NCBI RefSeq assembly: GCF_014266025.1
Contig: NZ_JACMYC010000003.1
Coordinates: forward strand, 124,001 to 188,000
Direction: 5' to 3'
Length of the DNA: 64,000 nucleotides
DNA from: Nocardioides deserti
Lineage (GTDB): Bacteria > Actinomycetota > Actinomycetes > Propionibacteriales > Nocardioidaceae
This document shows, in pieces, positions 48,201 through 56,419 of this stretch. The notes under the pieces were generated by a model. That model searched no databases and was not told the DNA's origin. It saw only the letters and a program-made list of their open reading frames with translations. Both the position numbers and the translations under genes were made by a program. Positions within the stretch are counted from its first letter, which is position 1. Every line of letters begins with the position of its first letter.

Positions 48201-49864
48201 GGTGGACGGCGATCGAGGACGTCGGGCGGCTGCGCGACGGGCTCGGCGTCGCCGTGCCATCCGGCACGCCATCGGTCTTCACCGAGCCGGTCGAGGACCC
48301 CCTCGCCGACCTGGTCTCGCGCTACGCGCGCACCCACGGACCCTTCACGACCGAGCAGTGCGCGGACCGGCTCGGGCTCGGCCAGGCCGTCGTCCGGCAC
48401 ACCCTCCAGCGCCTGGCCGGTCAGGGGCGGGTGCTCGACGGGGAGTTCCGCCCGTCCGGCTCCGGCTCGGAGTGGTGCGACGCCGAGGTGCTCCGCCGCC
48501 TGCGCCGCCGCTCGCTCGCGCGCCTGCGCAAGGAGGTCGAGCCCGTCGAGCCGGCCGCGCTCGGCCGCTTCCTCACCGCCTGGCAGCACGTCGACACCGG
48601 CACCGGCCGCGGACCGCGCGGCGTCGACGGCGTGCTCACGGTCATCGAGCAGCTCGCCGGCTGCCCGGTCCCCGCCTCGGCCCTCGAGCCGCTCGTGCTC
48701 TCGGCGCGGGTGCGCGACTACGAGTCCTCCTACCTCGACGAGCTCACCGCGTCCGGCGAGGTGGTCTGGGCCGGCCACGGCGCGCTCCCCGGGTCCGACG
48801 GCTGGGTCTCGCTCCACCTCGCCGACTCCGCACACCTGACGCTGCCCGAGCACGAGCCGTTCGAGCACAGCGAGCTCCACCAGGCGATCCTGGACGCGCT
48901 CGCGCCCGGCGGCGCCTACTTCTTCCGCCAGCTCGCCGACACCGTCACCGGGGTCGTCGGCGCCACCCCGGACCCGGCCGTCTCCGCCGCGCTGTGGGAC
49001 CTGGTGTGGGCGGGTCGGATCAGCAACGACACGCTCACCCCGCTGCGCGCGCTCGTGCGCGCCGGCTCGGCCAGCCACCGCACGAAGCGGGCGGCGCCGC
49101 GGGTGCGGATGAGCCAGACCACCCGCGGCCGGATGCCCGCGCGCACCGGCCCGCCGGAGACCGCCGGCCGCTGGGCGGTGCTCCCCGAGATCGACGACGA
49201 CCCCACCCGGCGCGCGCACGCCACCGCCGAGCGGCTGCTGGACCGGCACGGCGTCGTGATCCGCGGTGCGGTCGTGAGCGAGCGGCTCCCGGGCGGGTTC
49301 GCGGCGGCGTACAAGGTGCTGTCGGCGTTCGAGGACTCCGGGCGCTGCCGGCGCGGCTACTTCGTCGAGGGCCTGGGCGCCGCGCAGTTCGGCACCTCCG
49401 GCGCGATCGACCGGCTGCGCACGTTCTCCGAGCTGGCGCCCGACGCCAAGCCCGTCGCGGTCGCGCTGGCCGCGACCGATCCGGCCAACCCCTACGGCGC
49501 CGCGCTCCCGTGGCCCGAGCGGGTCGTCGAGAGCGAGGCGGGCGACGGCAAGCCGGCCGCCGGCCACCGCCCAGGCCGGAAGGCGGGCGCGATGGTGGTG
49601 CTGGTCGACGGCGTGCTGACGATGTACGTCGAGCGCGGCGGCCGCACCCTGCTGACCTGGTCCGACGAGGAGGACCGGCTCACGCCGGCCGCCCAGGCGC
49701 TGGCCGAGGCCGCGCGCCGCGGCTCGCTGGGCCGGCTGACCGTGGAGCGTGCCGACGGCGAGCAGCTGCTCGGCTCCGGGGCGACGCCGCTGCGCGAGGC
49801 GCTGACTGCGGCCGGGTTCGTCTCGACGCCCAAGGGCCTGCGGCTGCGAGGTGCCGGTGCCTGA
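45218..49864 (+). CDS. lhr: Lhr-type ATP-dependent helicase
   Basis: A 1548-residue superfamily 2 DNA helicase of the large bacterial Lhr group, which unwinds DNA or RNA:DNA with 3'-5' polarity. Motif Q/I region is APTPAQAGAWEAI and VVAPTGSGKTLSAFLW (about 49-64); motif II is VILDEVHAVAG (about 175); motif III IGLSATVRPLEEVA (about 208); motif V SSLELGIDMGAVDLVVQ (about 388) and VI ALQRVGRAGHQVGE (about 412). The long C-terminus is normal for the family. Its stop overlaps the nei2 start by eight bases, coupling helicase and glycosylase as in mycobacteria. Confidence 0.95.
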   Translation: MDDVPDPTDTTGALDRFSDATRTWFRAAFAAPTPAQAGAWEAIGAGRHALVVAPTGSGKTLSAFLWSLDRLLTEPRPDDKQKRCRVLYVSPLKALAVDVERNLRTPLTGIRQTADRLGTQVPEVTVGVRSGDTPAADRRKLVTSPPDIMITTPESLFLMLTSQARESLRGVETVILDEVHAVAGTKRGAHLALTFERLDALLERPAQRIGLSATVRPLEEVARFLGGSAPVEIVAPPASKEWDLQVVVPVEDMTAPEGYDEDSEDPARAQSIWPHVEERVVDLIEQHRSTIVFANSRRLAERLTARLNEIATERAAPPPDALERQTGGGQTGPPAQVMAQSGSSRPVSADDPYATVVAKAHHGSVSKDQRALIEDDLKRGRIPAVVATSSLELGIDMGAVDLVVQIESPPSVASALQRVGRAGHQVGEVSRGVLFPKHRGDLAQTAVAVERMRTGAIESLRVPTNPLDVLAQQVVAVTAMEAWQADDLFELVRRTAPFAGLPRSAYDAVLDLLAGRYPSDEFAELRPRIVWDRVNGTLTGRPGAQRLAVTSGGTIPDRGLFGVFLVGGEGPGKRVGELDEEMVYESRVGDIFALGATSWRIEDITHDRVLVTPAPGIPGRLPFWKGDAPGRPAELGAAIGSFTRELGALPPSRAEAVARERGLDAYAAGNLVTYLHEQLEATNTLPTDRTLVVERFRDELGDWRLVLHSPFGTPVHAPWALAINARLRERYGVDGQAVASDDGIVIRIPDTDADPPGGDVVVFEAEEVEDLVTTEVGGSALFASRFRECAARALLLPRRDPGRRSPLWQQRQRSAALLEVASKYPSFPIVLEAVRECLQDVYDLPSLVALMRSVDRREVQVVDVSTHAPSPFARSLLFGYVAQFMYEGDSPIAERRAAALSLDQGLLAELLGRAELRELLDPDVLAEVEAEVQRLHPDRRARDAEGVADLLRGLGPLTTAEVALRCVEGGDAAGWLRTLADARRVAEVRMAGEERWTAIEDVGRLRDGLGVAVPSGTPSVFTEPVEDPLADLVSRYARTHGPFTTEQCADRLGLGQAVVRHTLQRLAGQGRVLDGEFRPSGSGSEWCDAEVLRRLRRRSLARLRKEVEPVEPAALGRFLTAWQHVDTGTGRGPRGVDGVLTVIEQLAGCPVPASALEPLVLSARVRDYESSYLDELTASGEVVWAGHGALPGSDGWVSLHLADSAHLTLPEHEPFEHSELHQAILDALAPGGAYFFRQLADTVTGVVGATPDPAVSAALWDLVWAGRISNDTLTPLRALVRAGSASHRTKRAAPRVRMSQTTRGRMPARTGPPETAGRWAVLPEIDDDPTRRAHATAERLLDRHGVVIRGAVVSERLPGGFAAAYKVLSAFEDSGRCRRGYFVEGLGAAQFGTSGAIDRLRTFSELAPDAKPVAVALAATDPANPYGAALPWPERVVESEAGDGKPAAGHRPGRKAGAMVVLVDGVLTMYVERGGRTLLTWSDEEDRLTPAAQALAEAARRGSLGRLTVERADGEQLLGSGATPLREALTAAGFVSTPKGLRLRGAGA

Positions 49865-50657
49865 GGGCGACACCGTCCACCGAGCGGCGCGGCTGCTGGA
49901 CCGCACGCTGTCGGGCCACGTGCTCGAGCGCACGGACTTCCGCGTCCCGCAGCACGCGACGGTCGACCTCGCCGGCTCGACGGTCGTGCGGTCGCTGTCC
50001 CGCGGCAAGCACATCCTCACGCGGATCGACGGCAACCAGGGGTCCTGGACGCTGCACACCCACCTGAAGATGGAGGGCGCGTGGCGGGTGCACCGGCGCG
50101 GCGAGCCGTGGAAGCGGCCTGCGCACCAGGCGCGGGTGGTCCTCACCACCGACGACCGCGTCGCCGTCGGGTTCACCCTCGGCATCGTCGAGCTGCTGCC
50201 GACCGCCGAGGAGGACTCGGTGGTCGGTCACCTGGGCCCGGACCTGCTCGGGCCCGACTGGGACGAGGACGAGGCGCTGCGCCGGCTCCTCGCCGAGCCG
50301 GACCGGCCGATCGGTGAGGCCCTGCTGGACCAGCGCAACCTCGCCGGCATCGGCAACATGTACATGGCCGAGCTCTGCTTCGTCTCCGGCGTCGACCCGC
50401 GTGACCCGGTCGCCGCGGTGGGCAACCTGCCGCGGCTGGTCCGCCGCGGCAAGCAGATGCTCGAGGTCAACAAGGAGCGTGCGGTGCAGTCCACCACCGG
50501 CGCCCTGCGCGAGCGGGAGCGGATGTGGGTCTACCGGCGGGACAGGTCGCCGTGCCGCCGGTGCCGCACGCCGATCGCGGTGACCATGACCGGGCCCGCC
50601 GGCCGCGAGCGCGCGGCGTACTGGTGCCCGTCCTGCCAGCCGAGCCGGTCGGGCTGA
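49857..50657 (+). CDS. nei2: Fpg/Nei-family DNA glycosylase (Nei2-like)
   Basis: A 266-residue endonuclease VIII-type enzyme that removes oxidised bases and nicks abasic sites. The mature protein must begin with Pro-Glu, and GTG 49857 yields MPEGDTVHRAA, whereas GTG 49851 would bury these catalytic residues. The conserved Lys is in SRGKHILTRID (about 48), the H2TH helix region is DQRNLAGIGNMYMAELCF (about 160-177), and the zinc finger is CRRCRTPI...YWCPSC (about 237-261). It overlaps lhr by eight bases and converges on clgR. Confidence 0.93.
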   Translation: MPEGDTVHRAARLLDRTLSGHVLERTDFRVPQHATVDLAGSTVVRSLSRGKHILTRIDGNQGSWTLHTHLKMEGAWRVHRRGEPWKRPAHQARVVLTTDDRVAVGFTLGIVELLPTAEEDSVVGHLGPDLLGPDWDEDEALRRLLAEPDRPIGEALLDQRNLAGIGNMYMAELCFVSGVDPRDPVAAVGNLPRLVRRGKQMLEVNKERAVQSTTGALRERERMWVYRRDRSPCRRCRTPIAVTMTGPAGRERAAYWCPSCQPSRSG

Positions 50658-50670
50658 CCGACCAGCAGCG

Positions 50671-50988
50671 TCAGGCGGCGGAGGCGACGACCTCGCCGGC
50701 GCCGCGGCGTGCCGCGACCTTGCTGACGGTGATCGGGATGGGGGCCAGGGCGGCTTCCTCGACGGCGACCGCGGAGGAGACGTCGCGCAGGACGTCGCTG
50801 AGCGGGACGTCGAGGGCGCTGCACAGGGACGCGAGCAGCTCGGAGGAGGCTTCCTTCTGGCCGCGCTCGATCTCCGAGATGTAACCGAGGCTGACGCGGG
50901 CCTCGGCCGAGACCTGGCGGAGGGTCATCCCGCGCTGCATCCTGCGCTCGCGGAGCACGTCGCCGAGAAGCCGACGAAACAGCACCAT
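50671..50988 (-). CDS. clgR: ClgR-type XRE transcriptional regulator
   Basis: A 105-residue HTH protein. [20 protein letters not shown] is followed by [20 protein letters not shown] (HTH, about 21-40) and [15 protein letters not shown], matching mycobacterial and streptomycete ClgR, which activates clpP/clpC protease genes and other stress genes. The C-terminus ends VVASAA; ClgR proteins are themselves Clp substrates through a terminal Ala-Ala. AAGGGG lies about eight bases before the ATG. It follows cinA by 32 bases, the classical actinobacterial order. Confidence 0.92.
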   Translation of the reverse strand: MVLFRRLLGDVLRERRMQRGMTLRQVSAEARVSLGYISEIERGQKEASSELLASLCSALDVPLSDVLRDVSSAVAVEEAALAPIPITVSKVAARRGAGEVVASAA

Positions 50989-51020
50989 GCGGGTTCCCCT
51001 TCCTGGTCGGTTGGTCAACG

Positions 51021-51509
51021 CTACCCGATCGCGATTTCTTCCGTGCCCAGCATGTCCTCGAGCGCCGACAGTGCCTGCTGCACGGTGAGCTCCTGGATCG
51101 TGCCGCGATCTCCGCCGAGCTCGAGCTCGAGCGCCTTGAGCAGTCCCGGGCCCGACAGCCCGACGAACACGGTGCCCGCCGGCTTGCCCTCCTGCTCGCC
51201 CGGCCCGGCAACGCCGGTCGTCGACACCCCGTACGTCGCACCGGTCATCTTCCGCACGCCGACCGCCATCGCCTTGGCGCACTCCGCGGAGACGACGCCG
51301 TGCTCGTCGATGACCTCCTGCGGCACCTCGAGCAGGTTGTGCTTGAGCTCGGTGGCGTAGGTGACGACCCCGCCGAGGAAGGTCTCGGAGGCGCCCGGCG
51401 TCTCGGTCAGCTTCACCGCCAGCCGGCCGCCGGTCAGCGACTCGGCGGAGGCAATCGTGTGCCCACTGGCACGCAGGGTCAGGTGGACGCGGGCGGCGAC
51501 GTCGATCAC
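51021..51509 (-). CDS. CinA-family nicotinamide-nucleotide amidohydrolase (PncC type)
   Basis: A 162-residue single-domain CinA C-terminal protein; the family deamidates nicotinamide mononucleotide to nicotinate mononucleotide for NAD salvage. Motifs visible are [19 protein letters not shown] (about 18-36), [17 protein letters not shown] (about 44-60) and [20 protein letters not shown] (about 99-118). The N-terminal MoCF-like domain of full CinA is absent. The GTG start is supported by a minus-strand TAGCAT box (51522-51517) seven bases upstream, implying leaderless mRNA. Confidence 0.92.
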   Translation of the reverse strand: MIDVAARVHLTLRASGHTIASAESLTGGRLAVKLTETPGASETFLGGVVTYATELKHNLLEVPQEVIDEHGVVSAECAKAMAVGVRKMTGATYGVSTTGVAGPGEQEGKPAGTVFVGLSGPGLLKALELELGGDRGTIQELTVQQALSALEDMLGTEEIAIG

Positions 51510-51516
51510 CCGCCCG

Positions 51517-51522
51517 ATGCTA
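51517..51522 (-). promoter_or_regulatory. -10 box of cinA
   Basis: TAGCAT on the minus strand lies seven bases before GTG 51509, placing the transcript start at the start codon. Confidence 0.5.
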
Positions 51523-51583
51523 GGACCACCGCGGTGACGGCCCGCGGCCACCCGTCCTCGGAGTGCGGGTGGGTCCGCCCCGT

Positions 51584-51589
51584 TAGCCT
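51584..51589 (+). promoter_or_regulatory. -10 box of the GH15 gene
   Basis: TAGCCT lies six bases before ATG 51596, another leaderless arrangement, in the 86-base gap divergent from cinA. Confidence 0.5.
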
Positions 51590-51595
51590 CGCGGC

Positions 51596-53398
51596 ATGGC
51601 TCTGCCGATCGAGGACTACGCGCTCATCGGGGACCGTCACACGGCGGCGCTCGTCGGCACCAACGGCTCGATCGACTGGTTGTGCCTCCCCCGCTTCGAC
51701 TCCCCCGCCTGCCTGGCCGCGCTGCTCGGCACCAACGAGCACGGTCACTGGCAGCTGGTGCCCGACGGCGTCTACTCCACCGAGCGGCGCTACCTCGGCG
51801 CCTCGTCGGTGCTGGAGACGACGTTCACCACCGCCGACGGCGTGGTGCGGCTGACCGACCACATGCCGCCGGGCGACGACCGGGCCGACGTCGTACGCCG
51901 CATCACCGGGATGTCGGGCACGGTGCGGCTGCGCCACGAGTGGCGGATCCGGCTCGACTACGGCGCGGTGCACCCCTGGGTGCGCCGCCACCGGATCCGG
52001 GGCGAGGAGGTGATCGTCGCGATCGCCGGCCCGGACCAACTCGTGCTCAGCGGTCCGCGGCTCCCCCGCGCAAGCGACCACAGCCACAACGACGTCTTCG
52101 ACGTGGCCGCCGGCGACGACCTGACCTTCACGATGACCTGGTTGCCCTCGCACGTGCCGCTCGACGACCTCCACGACCTCGGCCACCGGGTCGAGGCGAG
52201 CATCGAGGACGACGAGAGCTGGATCGCGGTGTGCCGGGGGGACGTGCCCCACGCCGACCTCGTGCAGCGGTCCCTGCTGACGCTGCGGCTGATGACCCAC
52301 GAGACGACCGGCGGGATCGTCGCGGCGCCGACGACGTCGCTGCCGGAGGAGATCGGCGGCGAGCGGAACTGGGACTACCGCTTCTGCTGGCTGCGCGACG
52401 CGGCACTGACGATCACGTCGCTCATCGACGCGGGCTACACCGACGAGGCGATGCTCTGGCGGGACTGGCTGCTCCGGTCCGTCGCCGGCGACCCCGAGGA
52501 CCTCCAGATCATGTACGCCGTCGACGGCGCGCGCCGCCTACCGGAGCACGAGCTGCCGCACCTGCCCGGCTACGAGGGCTCGCTGCCCGTCCGGATCGGC
52601 AACGGCGCGGCCGTGCAGCAGCAGCACGACGTGCTCGGCGAGGTGATGGACGCCCTCGACCGCGTGCGCACCGCCCGCGGACAGGCCGACCCCGACGCCT
52701 GGGCGCTCCAGCGCGCACTGGTCGACGACCTGGCCAAGCACTGGCGCGAGCCCGACCACGGGATCTGGGAGATCCGCGGCGAGCCGCGCCACTTCACCCA
52801 CTCCAAGGCGATGGTGTGGGTGGCGTTCGATCGCGCGGTGCGGGCAGTCGAGGAGCACGACCTGGCGGGGCCGGTCGAGGAGTGGCGGCGGATCCGCGAC
52901 GAGGTGCGCGAGGAGGTCCTCACCCGCGGCTGGAACGAGCACAAGCGCACGTTCACCCAGCACTACGACACCGACGAGGTCGACGCCTCGCTGCTGGTGC
53001 TCCCCCTCGTCGGGTTCCTGCCCGGCGACGACCCGCGCGTCCTCGGCACCATCGAGGCGGTCGAGCGGGAGCTGGTGCGCGACCGGCTGGTGCTGCGCTA
53101 CCGCACCGAGACCGGCGTCGACGGGCTCTCCGGCGACGAGCACCCCTTCCTCCCCTGCTCGTTCTGGCTGGTCTCCGCGTACGCCCTCGCCGGGCGACTG
53201 GACGACGCCCATTCCCTCTTCGACCACCTGGCCACGCTCGTCAACGACGTCGGCCTGCTGTCGGAGGAGTACGACCCCGTCGCCAACCGGATGACCGGCA
53301 ACTTCCCCCAGGCCTTCAGCCACCTGACGCTCGTCCAGGCGGCGCTCGTGCTGGCCGAGACGGACAGCCGGAGGGCGGATCCACCGGTCGACCGCTGA
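51596..53398 (+). CDS. glycoside hydrolase family 15 protein (trehalase/glucoamylase-like)
   Basis: A 600-residue cytoplasmic GH15 enzyme with no signal peptide. Motifs include YALIGDRHTAALVGTNGSID (about 8-27), RNWDYRFCWLRDAALTITSL (about 258-277, containing the catalytic-barrel Arg-Trp-Asp core), and the late FLPCSFWLVSAYALAG (about 516). Mycobacterial relatives hydrolyse trehalose; others cut glucose from alpha-glucans. Substrate cannot be decided here. It converges on the nuclease gene and is followed by strong hairpins. Confidence 0.92.
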   Translation: MALPIEDYALIGDRHTAALVGTNGSIDWLCLPRFDSPACLAALLGTNEHGHWQLVPDGVYSTERRYLGASSVLETTFTTADGVVRLTDHMPPGDDRADVVRRITGMSGTVRLRHEWRIRLDYGAVHPWVRRHRIRGEEVIVAIAGPDQLVLSGPRLPRASDHSHNDVFDVAAGDDLTFTMTWLPSHVPLDDLHDLGHRVEASIEDDESWIAVCRGDVPHADLVQRSLLTLRLMTHETTGGIVAAPTTSLPEEIGGERNWDYRFCWLRDAALTITSLIDAGYTDEAMLWRDWLLRSVAGDPEDLQIMYAVDGARRLPEHELPHLPGYEGSLPVRIGNGAAVQQQHDVLGEVMDALDRVRTARGQADPDAWALQRALVDDLAKHWREPDHGIWEIRGEPRHFTHSKAMVWVAFDRAVRAVEEHDLAGPVEEWRRIRDEVREEVLTRGWNEHKRTFTQHYDTDEVDASLLVLPLVGFLPGDDPRVLGTIEAVERELVRDRLVLRYRTETGVDGLSGDEHPFLPCSFWLVSAYALAGRLDDAHSLFDHLATLVNDVGLLSEEYDPVANRMTGNFPQAFSHLTLVQAALVLAETDSRRADPPVDR

Positions 53399-53406
53399 GG
53401 TGGTGA

Positions 53407-53430
53407 GCTCCCGGCCGGCCGGCCGGGAGC
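53407..53430. terminator. 24-base perfect palindrome after the GH15 gene
   Basis: GCTCCCGGCCGG followed by its exact reverse complement begins nine bases after the GH15 stop. It forms a GC-only hairpin and probably acts as terminator on the plus strand. Confidence 0.6.
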
Positions 53431-53443
53431 GGCACCGGCACGC

Positions 53444-53479
53444 CGACGGGGGCCGGCCCTGGTGGGCCGACCCCCGTCG
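53444..53479. terminator. bidirectional terminator between GH15 and nuclease genes
   Basis: CGACGGGGGCCGGCCC (53444-53459) pairs with GGGCCGACCCCCGTCG (53464-53479), a 16-bp stem with one G-T pair and a 4-base loop, located between the convergent ends at 53398 and 53505. Confidence 0.8.
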
Positions 53480-53504
53480 CGGGGCGCTGCTGGGTGACGC
53501 CGCG

Positions 53505-56333
53505 TCAGCGGTGCCCGCCCTTGCCCTTCTTCTTGTCGACCCGGATGGTGTGGGTGAGGGAGCCCGCGGCGACGGTGTCGTCGCCCCGGTAGGTCACGGT
53601 GACCCGGTGGTCACCGGGAGCCTCGAACCGAGGCAGCCGGACGTCGGCCTTGCCGTTCTTCAGCCGCGCGACGAGGGTCGTGCCGTCGGCGAGCGTCACC
53701 TCGACGAGGCCGGTGGGGCGCTCGCCGCGAGCCGTGACCCGGACCTTGAGCTTGGTCCGGGTGCTGCCGGCCCAGACCCGCTGCGGCGCGTGCTTGGCCG
53801 TGATGGTCGGCTCGGCCAGCTCGGGGACCTCGGTGTCGTCGGTCAGGTCGAGACCGACGACGACCGGGTCGTGGTCGGAGGAGCGGTACGGGCCCGGCAC
53901 GTGGAAGTCGGTGCCGTGGTAGCCGAAGCGGCTGTACTCGAGGGCGATGGACTCGGGCGCGTTGATGTTCCAGATGTCCGCGCCGGTGAGGTGCTCCATC
54001 GCGGCCGCGTTGGCGACGATGTGGTCGAGCGAGCCGGAGAGGCCGCTGAACGAGTACGAGAACTCGCCGGTGCCCGCCGCGGTGACGACGTCCCGGTAGC
54101 CCTCGCCGTAGAGGACCTGCATCGGGTCCTCCATCGTGTAGGCGTTGAAGTCGCCGCCGAGCAGGACCGCCTCGACGCCCGCCTCGGCCTGCACCCCGTC
54201 GACCCACTCGACCAGGGCCTCGGCCTGCGCCACGCGGTCCGGGTTGGCGTTGCCCTGCCCGGTGCCGTCGTCCACGCCGGAGCCCTTGGACTTGAAGTGG
54301 TTGACGACGTAGAGGAACTCCTCACCGCCGTCGACCGGACGGAAGACCTGGCCGATCGGCTCGCGGGCGTTGCGGAACGCCCCCTCCTTCGCGTCCAGGG
54401 CACGAGCCTCACCCACCCGCTCGACCGCGGCCGGCTTGTAGATGATCGCGTTCGTGATCACGTCCTGCTCGGCTGCCGGCGGCAGCTCGTCGGAGGACGG
54501 GTTCGCCGCCCACAGGTCGGAACCGGCGGCGGCGTTCAGGGCGTCGACCAGCGTCCGCGTGGCCTCGTCGGGGGTCTCCCCGAGGCGCGCGGAGTTCTCG
54601 ATCTCCATCAGGCCCACGACGTCGGCGTCGAGCGCGTTGATGGCCGTGACGATCTTCTCCTGCTGGCGCCGGAGGTCCTCGGCGTCCCAGGCACCGCGCG
54701 GGTCGCAGCCCGTGCGGACGTTGTTCTCCTCCCCGCTCGGGTGGTCGTAGGACTGGCAACCCGGCGTCACCGCGCCCAGCGTCGTGAAGTAGTTCAGGAC
54801 GTTGAAGGCCGCGACCTTGACGTCGGGCGTGCCGTCGGCGCTCAGCAGCGCCTCGTCGGGAGCGTCGGTGCGGGTGTCGGCGAAGACGACCGGCGACGTG
54901 GCCGTGTAGTCCCGCGTCGCGTCGACCGACTCCACGGGCTGGAACCGGTAGGTCGGCGCGCTGGGCGAGCCACCCTCGGTCAGGATCACGTCCTCGGTGA
55001 AGTCCGCCGGAGCGCCGACGCGCACCGGAGCCGTCGTGGAGACGTACGCCGGGGTCAGGCCCGGGGTGCGGGTGTAGTCGGTGCTCGACCCGTCGTCCAG
55101 GGTGATCGCCCGCGCGGCGTTGTCATCCTCGACCGCGCGGATCGCGGCCTCGTCCTGCGCGTCCGCGACCTCCGTCGGCTGGATCAGCGGCCGGTCGCCG
55201 AGAGCCAGGCCCACCTCGCCGTACTGGTTGGTCGAGTAGGTGTTCGTGACGGTGAACTCGAAGTCGTCGGCGCTGAAGAGCATGCCCTCGAGCGCCTCCT
55301 TCTCGGCGTCCGTCGCGGGCCACTCGCCGGCGTAGGCGATCGGCGCCGGCGCGCTCTCGGCCAGCACCGTCGTGTCCGCTTCGGTCGAACGGACCTGCGT
55401 CTGGCCGGCGTACTCCGCGACCTGGCCGGTCACCTCGACGTGCTGGCCCACCTCGACGGTGACGTCGCCCGAGCCGTTCGGGTAGTAGACGAAGACGCCG
55501 TCGGACGTCGCGGCGTCGCCGTCACCGGTCGGTGACTGGAGGTAGAAGCCGTAGAGGAACTCGGGCACGGCGGTCACCACGCCGCGCGTGGTCACCGTGT
55601 CGCCGACCAGCGGCGACTCGGAGGTGCTGCCCTGGATCTCCGGGATGCTCGCGGCGGTCGGCTCGGGCTCGGGCTCGGGCTCCGTGGTCCCGCCGCCCGA
55701 GCCCACCGGGGTCGGCGCGGCGAGGACGAAGTCGGCCGCGTTGACGTCGGTGTCGGTCCCGCCGGCGGCCCGGTTCAGCGACCGGGTCGAGGACGCGCCG
55801 GACGAGGTCGCGGCGGACTCGTAGCTGGTCGCACCCGAGGCGCCCACCATGTCGACCACGTTCGGAGCGCCCGCCAGGTCGCCCTGGGCGGTGATCGCGG
55901 AGGTGGTGCCGGCGAGGATCACCTGGCCGCCGGCGGCGGCCATGGAGAACTTCGCGGGCGCGGCGTCGGCGCCGCTCAGCGGCTGGCCGGTGCTGCCGGC
56001 CGCACTCATCTGGATCAGGTAGTGCCCGCCGGCCGGGACCGAGCCGGTCAGCGCTGCCGGCGACGAGCCCGGGTTGCCTGCGGCGGAGCGGTACTGGATG
56101 GACATGCCCGTCAGCGCGACGGCGGCGTCCGTGGGGTTGTACAGCTCCACGAAGTCGGCGTCGTAGAGCGCGCCGCTGTTGCCGCCGGCGCCGTACACCT
56201 CGCTGATGACGAGGCCGGTGCCGGCGGGGTCGGCGTGCGCCGGGAGCGGCGCGAAGGACAGGCCGGTCGCGGCGACCGCGAGACCGGCGAGCGAGGCGAG
56301 AAGCCTGCGGGGGGAACGCCCGGGTGCGGGCAT
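53505..56333 (-). CDS. ExeM/NucH-family secreted endonuclease
   Basis: A 942-residue exported DNase. A signal peptide (RRLLASLAGLAVAATGLSF, cleaved after AHA about 31) is followed by a lamin-tail domain (GLVISEVYGAGGNSGALYDA, about 36-55), a Pro-Glu repeat linker (about 215), an OB-type domain (EIQGSTSESPLVGDTVTTRG, about 230), and the exonuclease/endonuclease/phosphatase domain with FNVLNYFTT, VVGLMEIEN, LLGGDFNAYTMEDP (about 740) and SSDHDPVVVGLDL (about 835). An Ig-like, Lys-rich tail ends the protein. GGAGG stands seven bases before the ATG. It lies 86 bases after the 5'-nucleotidase gene. Confidence 0.94.
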   Translation of the reverse strand: MPAPGRSPRRLLASLAGLAVAATGLSFAPLPAHADPAGTGLVISEVYGAGGNSGALYDADFVELYNPTDAAVALTGMSIQYRSAAGNPGSSPAALTGSVPAGGHYLIQMSAAGSTGQPLSGADAAPAKFSMAAAGGQVILAGTTSAITAQGDLAGAPNVVDMVGASGATSYESAATSSGASSTRSLNRAAGGTDTDVNAADFVLAAPTPVGSGGGTTEPEPEPEPTAASIPEIQGSTSESPLVGDTVTTRGVVTAVPEFLYGFYLQSPTGDGDAATSDGVFVYYPNGSGDVTVEVGQHVEVTGQVAEYAGQTQVRSTEADTTVLAESAPAPIAYAGEWPATDAEKEALEGMLFSADDFEFTVTNTYSTNQYGEVGLALGDRPLIQPTEVADAQDEAAIRAVEDDNAARAITLDDGSSTDYTRTPGLTPAYVSTTAPVRVGAPADFTEDVILTEGGSPSAPTYRFQPVESVDATRDYTATSPVVFADTRTDAPDEALLSADGTPDVKVAAFNVLNYFTTLGAVTPGCQSYDHPSGEENNVRTGCDPRGAWDAEDLRRQQEKIVTAINALDADVVGLMEIENSARLGETPDEATRTLVDALNAAAGSDLWAANPSSDELPPAAEQDVITNAIIYKPAAVERVGEARALDAKEGAFRNAREPIGQVFRPVDGGEEFLYVVNHFKSKGSGVDDGTGQGNANPDRVAQAEALVEWVDGVQAEAGVEAVLLGGDFNAYTMEDPMQVLYGEGYRDVVTAAGTGEFSYSFSGLSGSLDHIVANAAAMEHLTGADIWNINAPESIALEYSRFGYHGTDFHVPGPYRSSDHDPVVVGLDLTDDTEVPELAEPTITAKHAPQRVWAGSTRTKLKVRVTARGERPTGLVEVTLADGTTLVARLKNGKADVRLPRFEAPGDHRVTVTYRGDDTVAAGSLTHTIRVDKKKGKGGHR

Positions 56334-56380
56334 GGCGGTACCTCCGAGAGAGGGGTGGGGGGTGGTGGTGCTGGGGGAAA

Positions 56381-56413
56381 CCGCGGGGCCCGCCGGATCG
56401 GCGGGCCCCGCGG
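56381..56413 (-). terminator. terminator of the 5'-nucleotidase gene
   Basis: CCGCGGGGCCCGCC / GGCGGGCCCCGCGG is a perfect 14-bp stem with a 5-base loop; the minus strand continues TTTCCCCC. It stands between the nucleotidase stop (56420) and the nuclease start (56333), so the nuclease either relies on read-through or has its own promoter. Confidence 0.8.
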
Positions 56414-56419
56414 GGTGGA

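Noticed and set aside
45122..50185. A 1687-codon open frame on the minus strand opposite lhr and nei2
   Set aside because: It is the shadow of high-GC codon usage: its product is low-complexity Arg/Val/Gly/Leu with no motif, while lhr has every helicase motif on the other strand.
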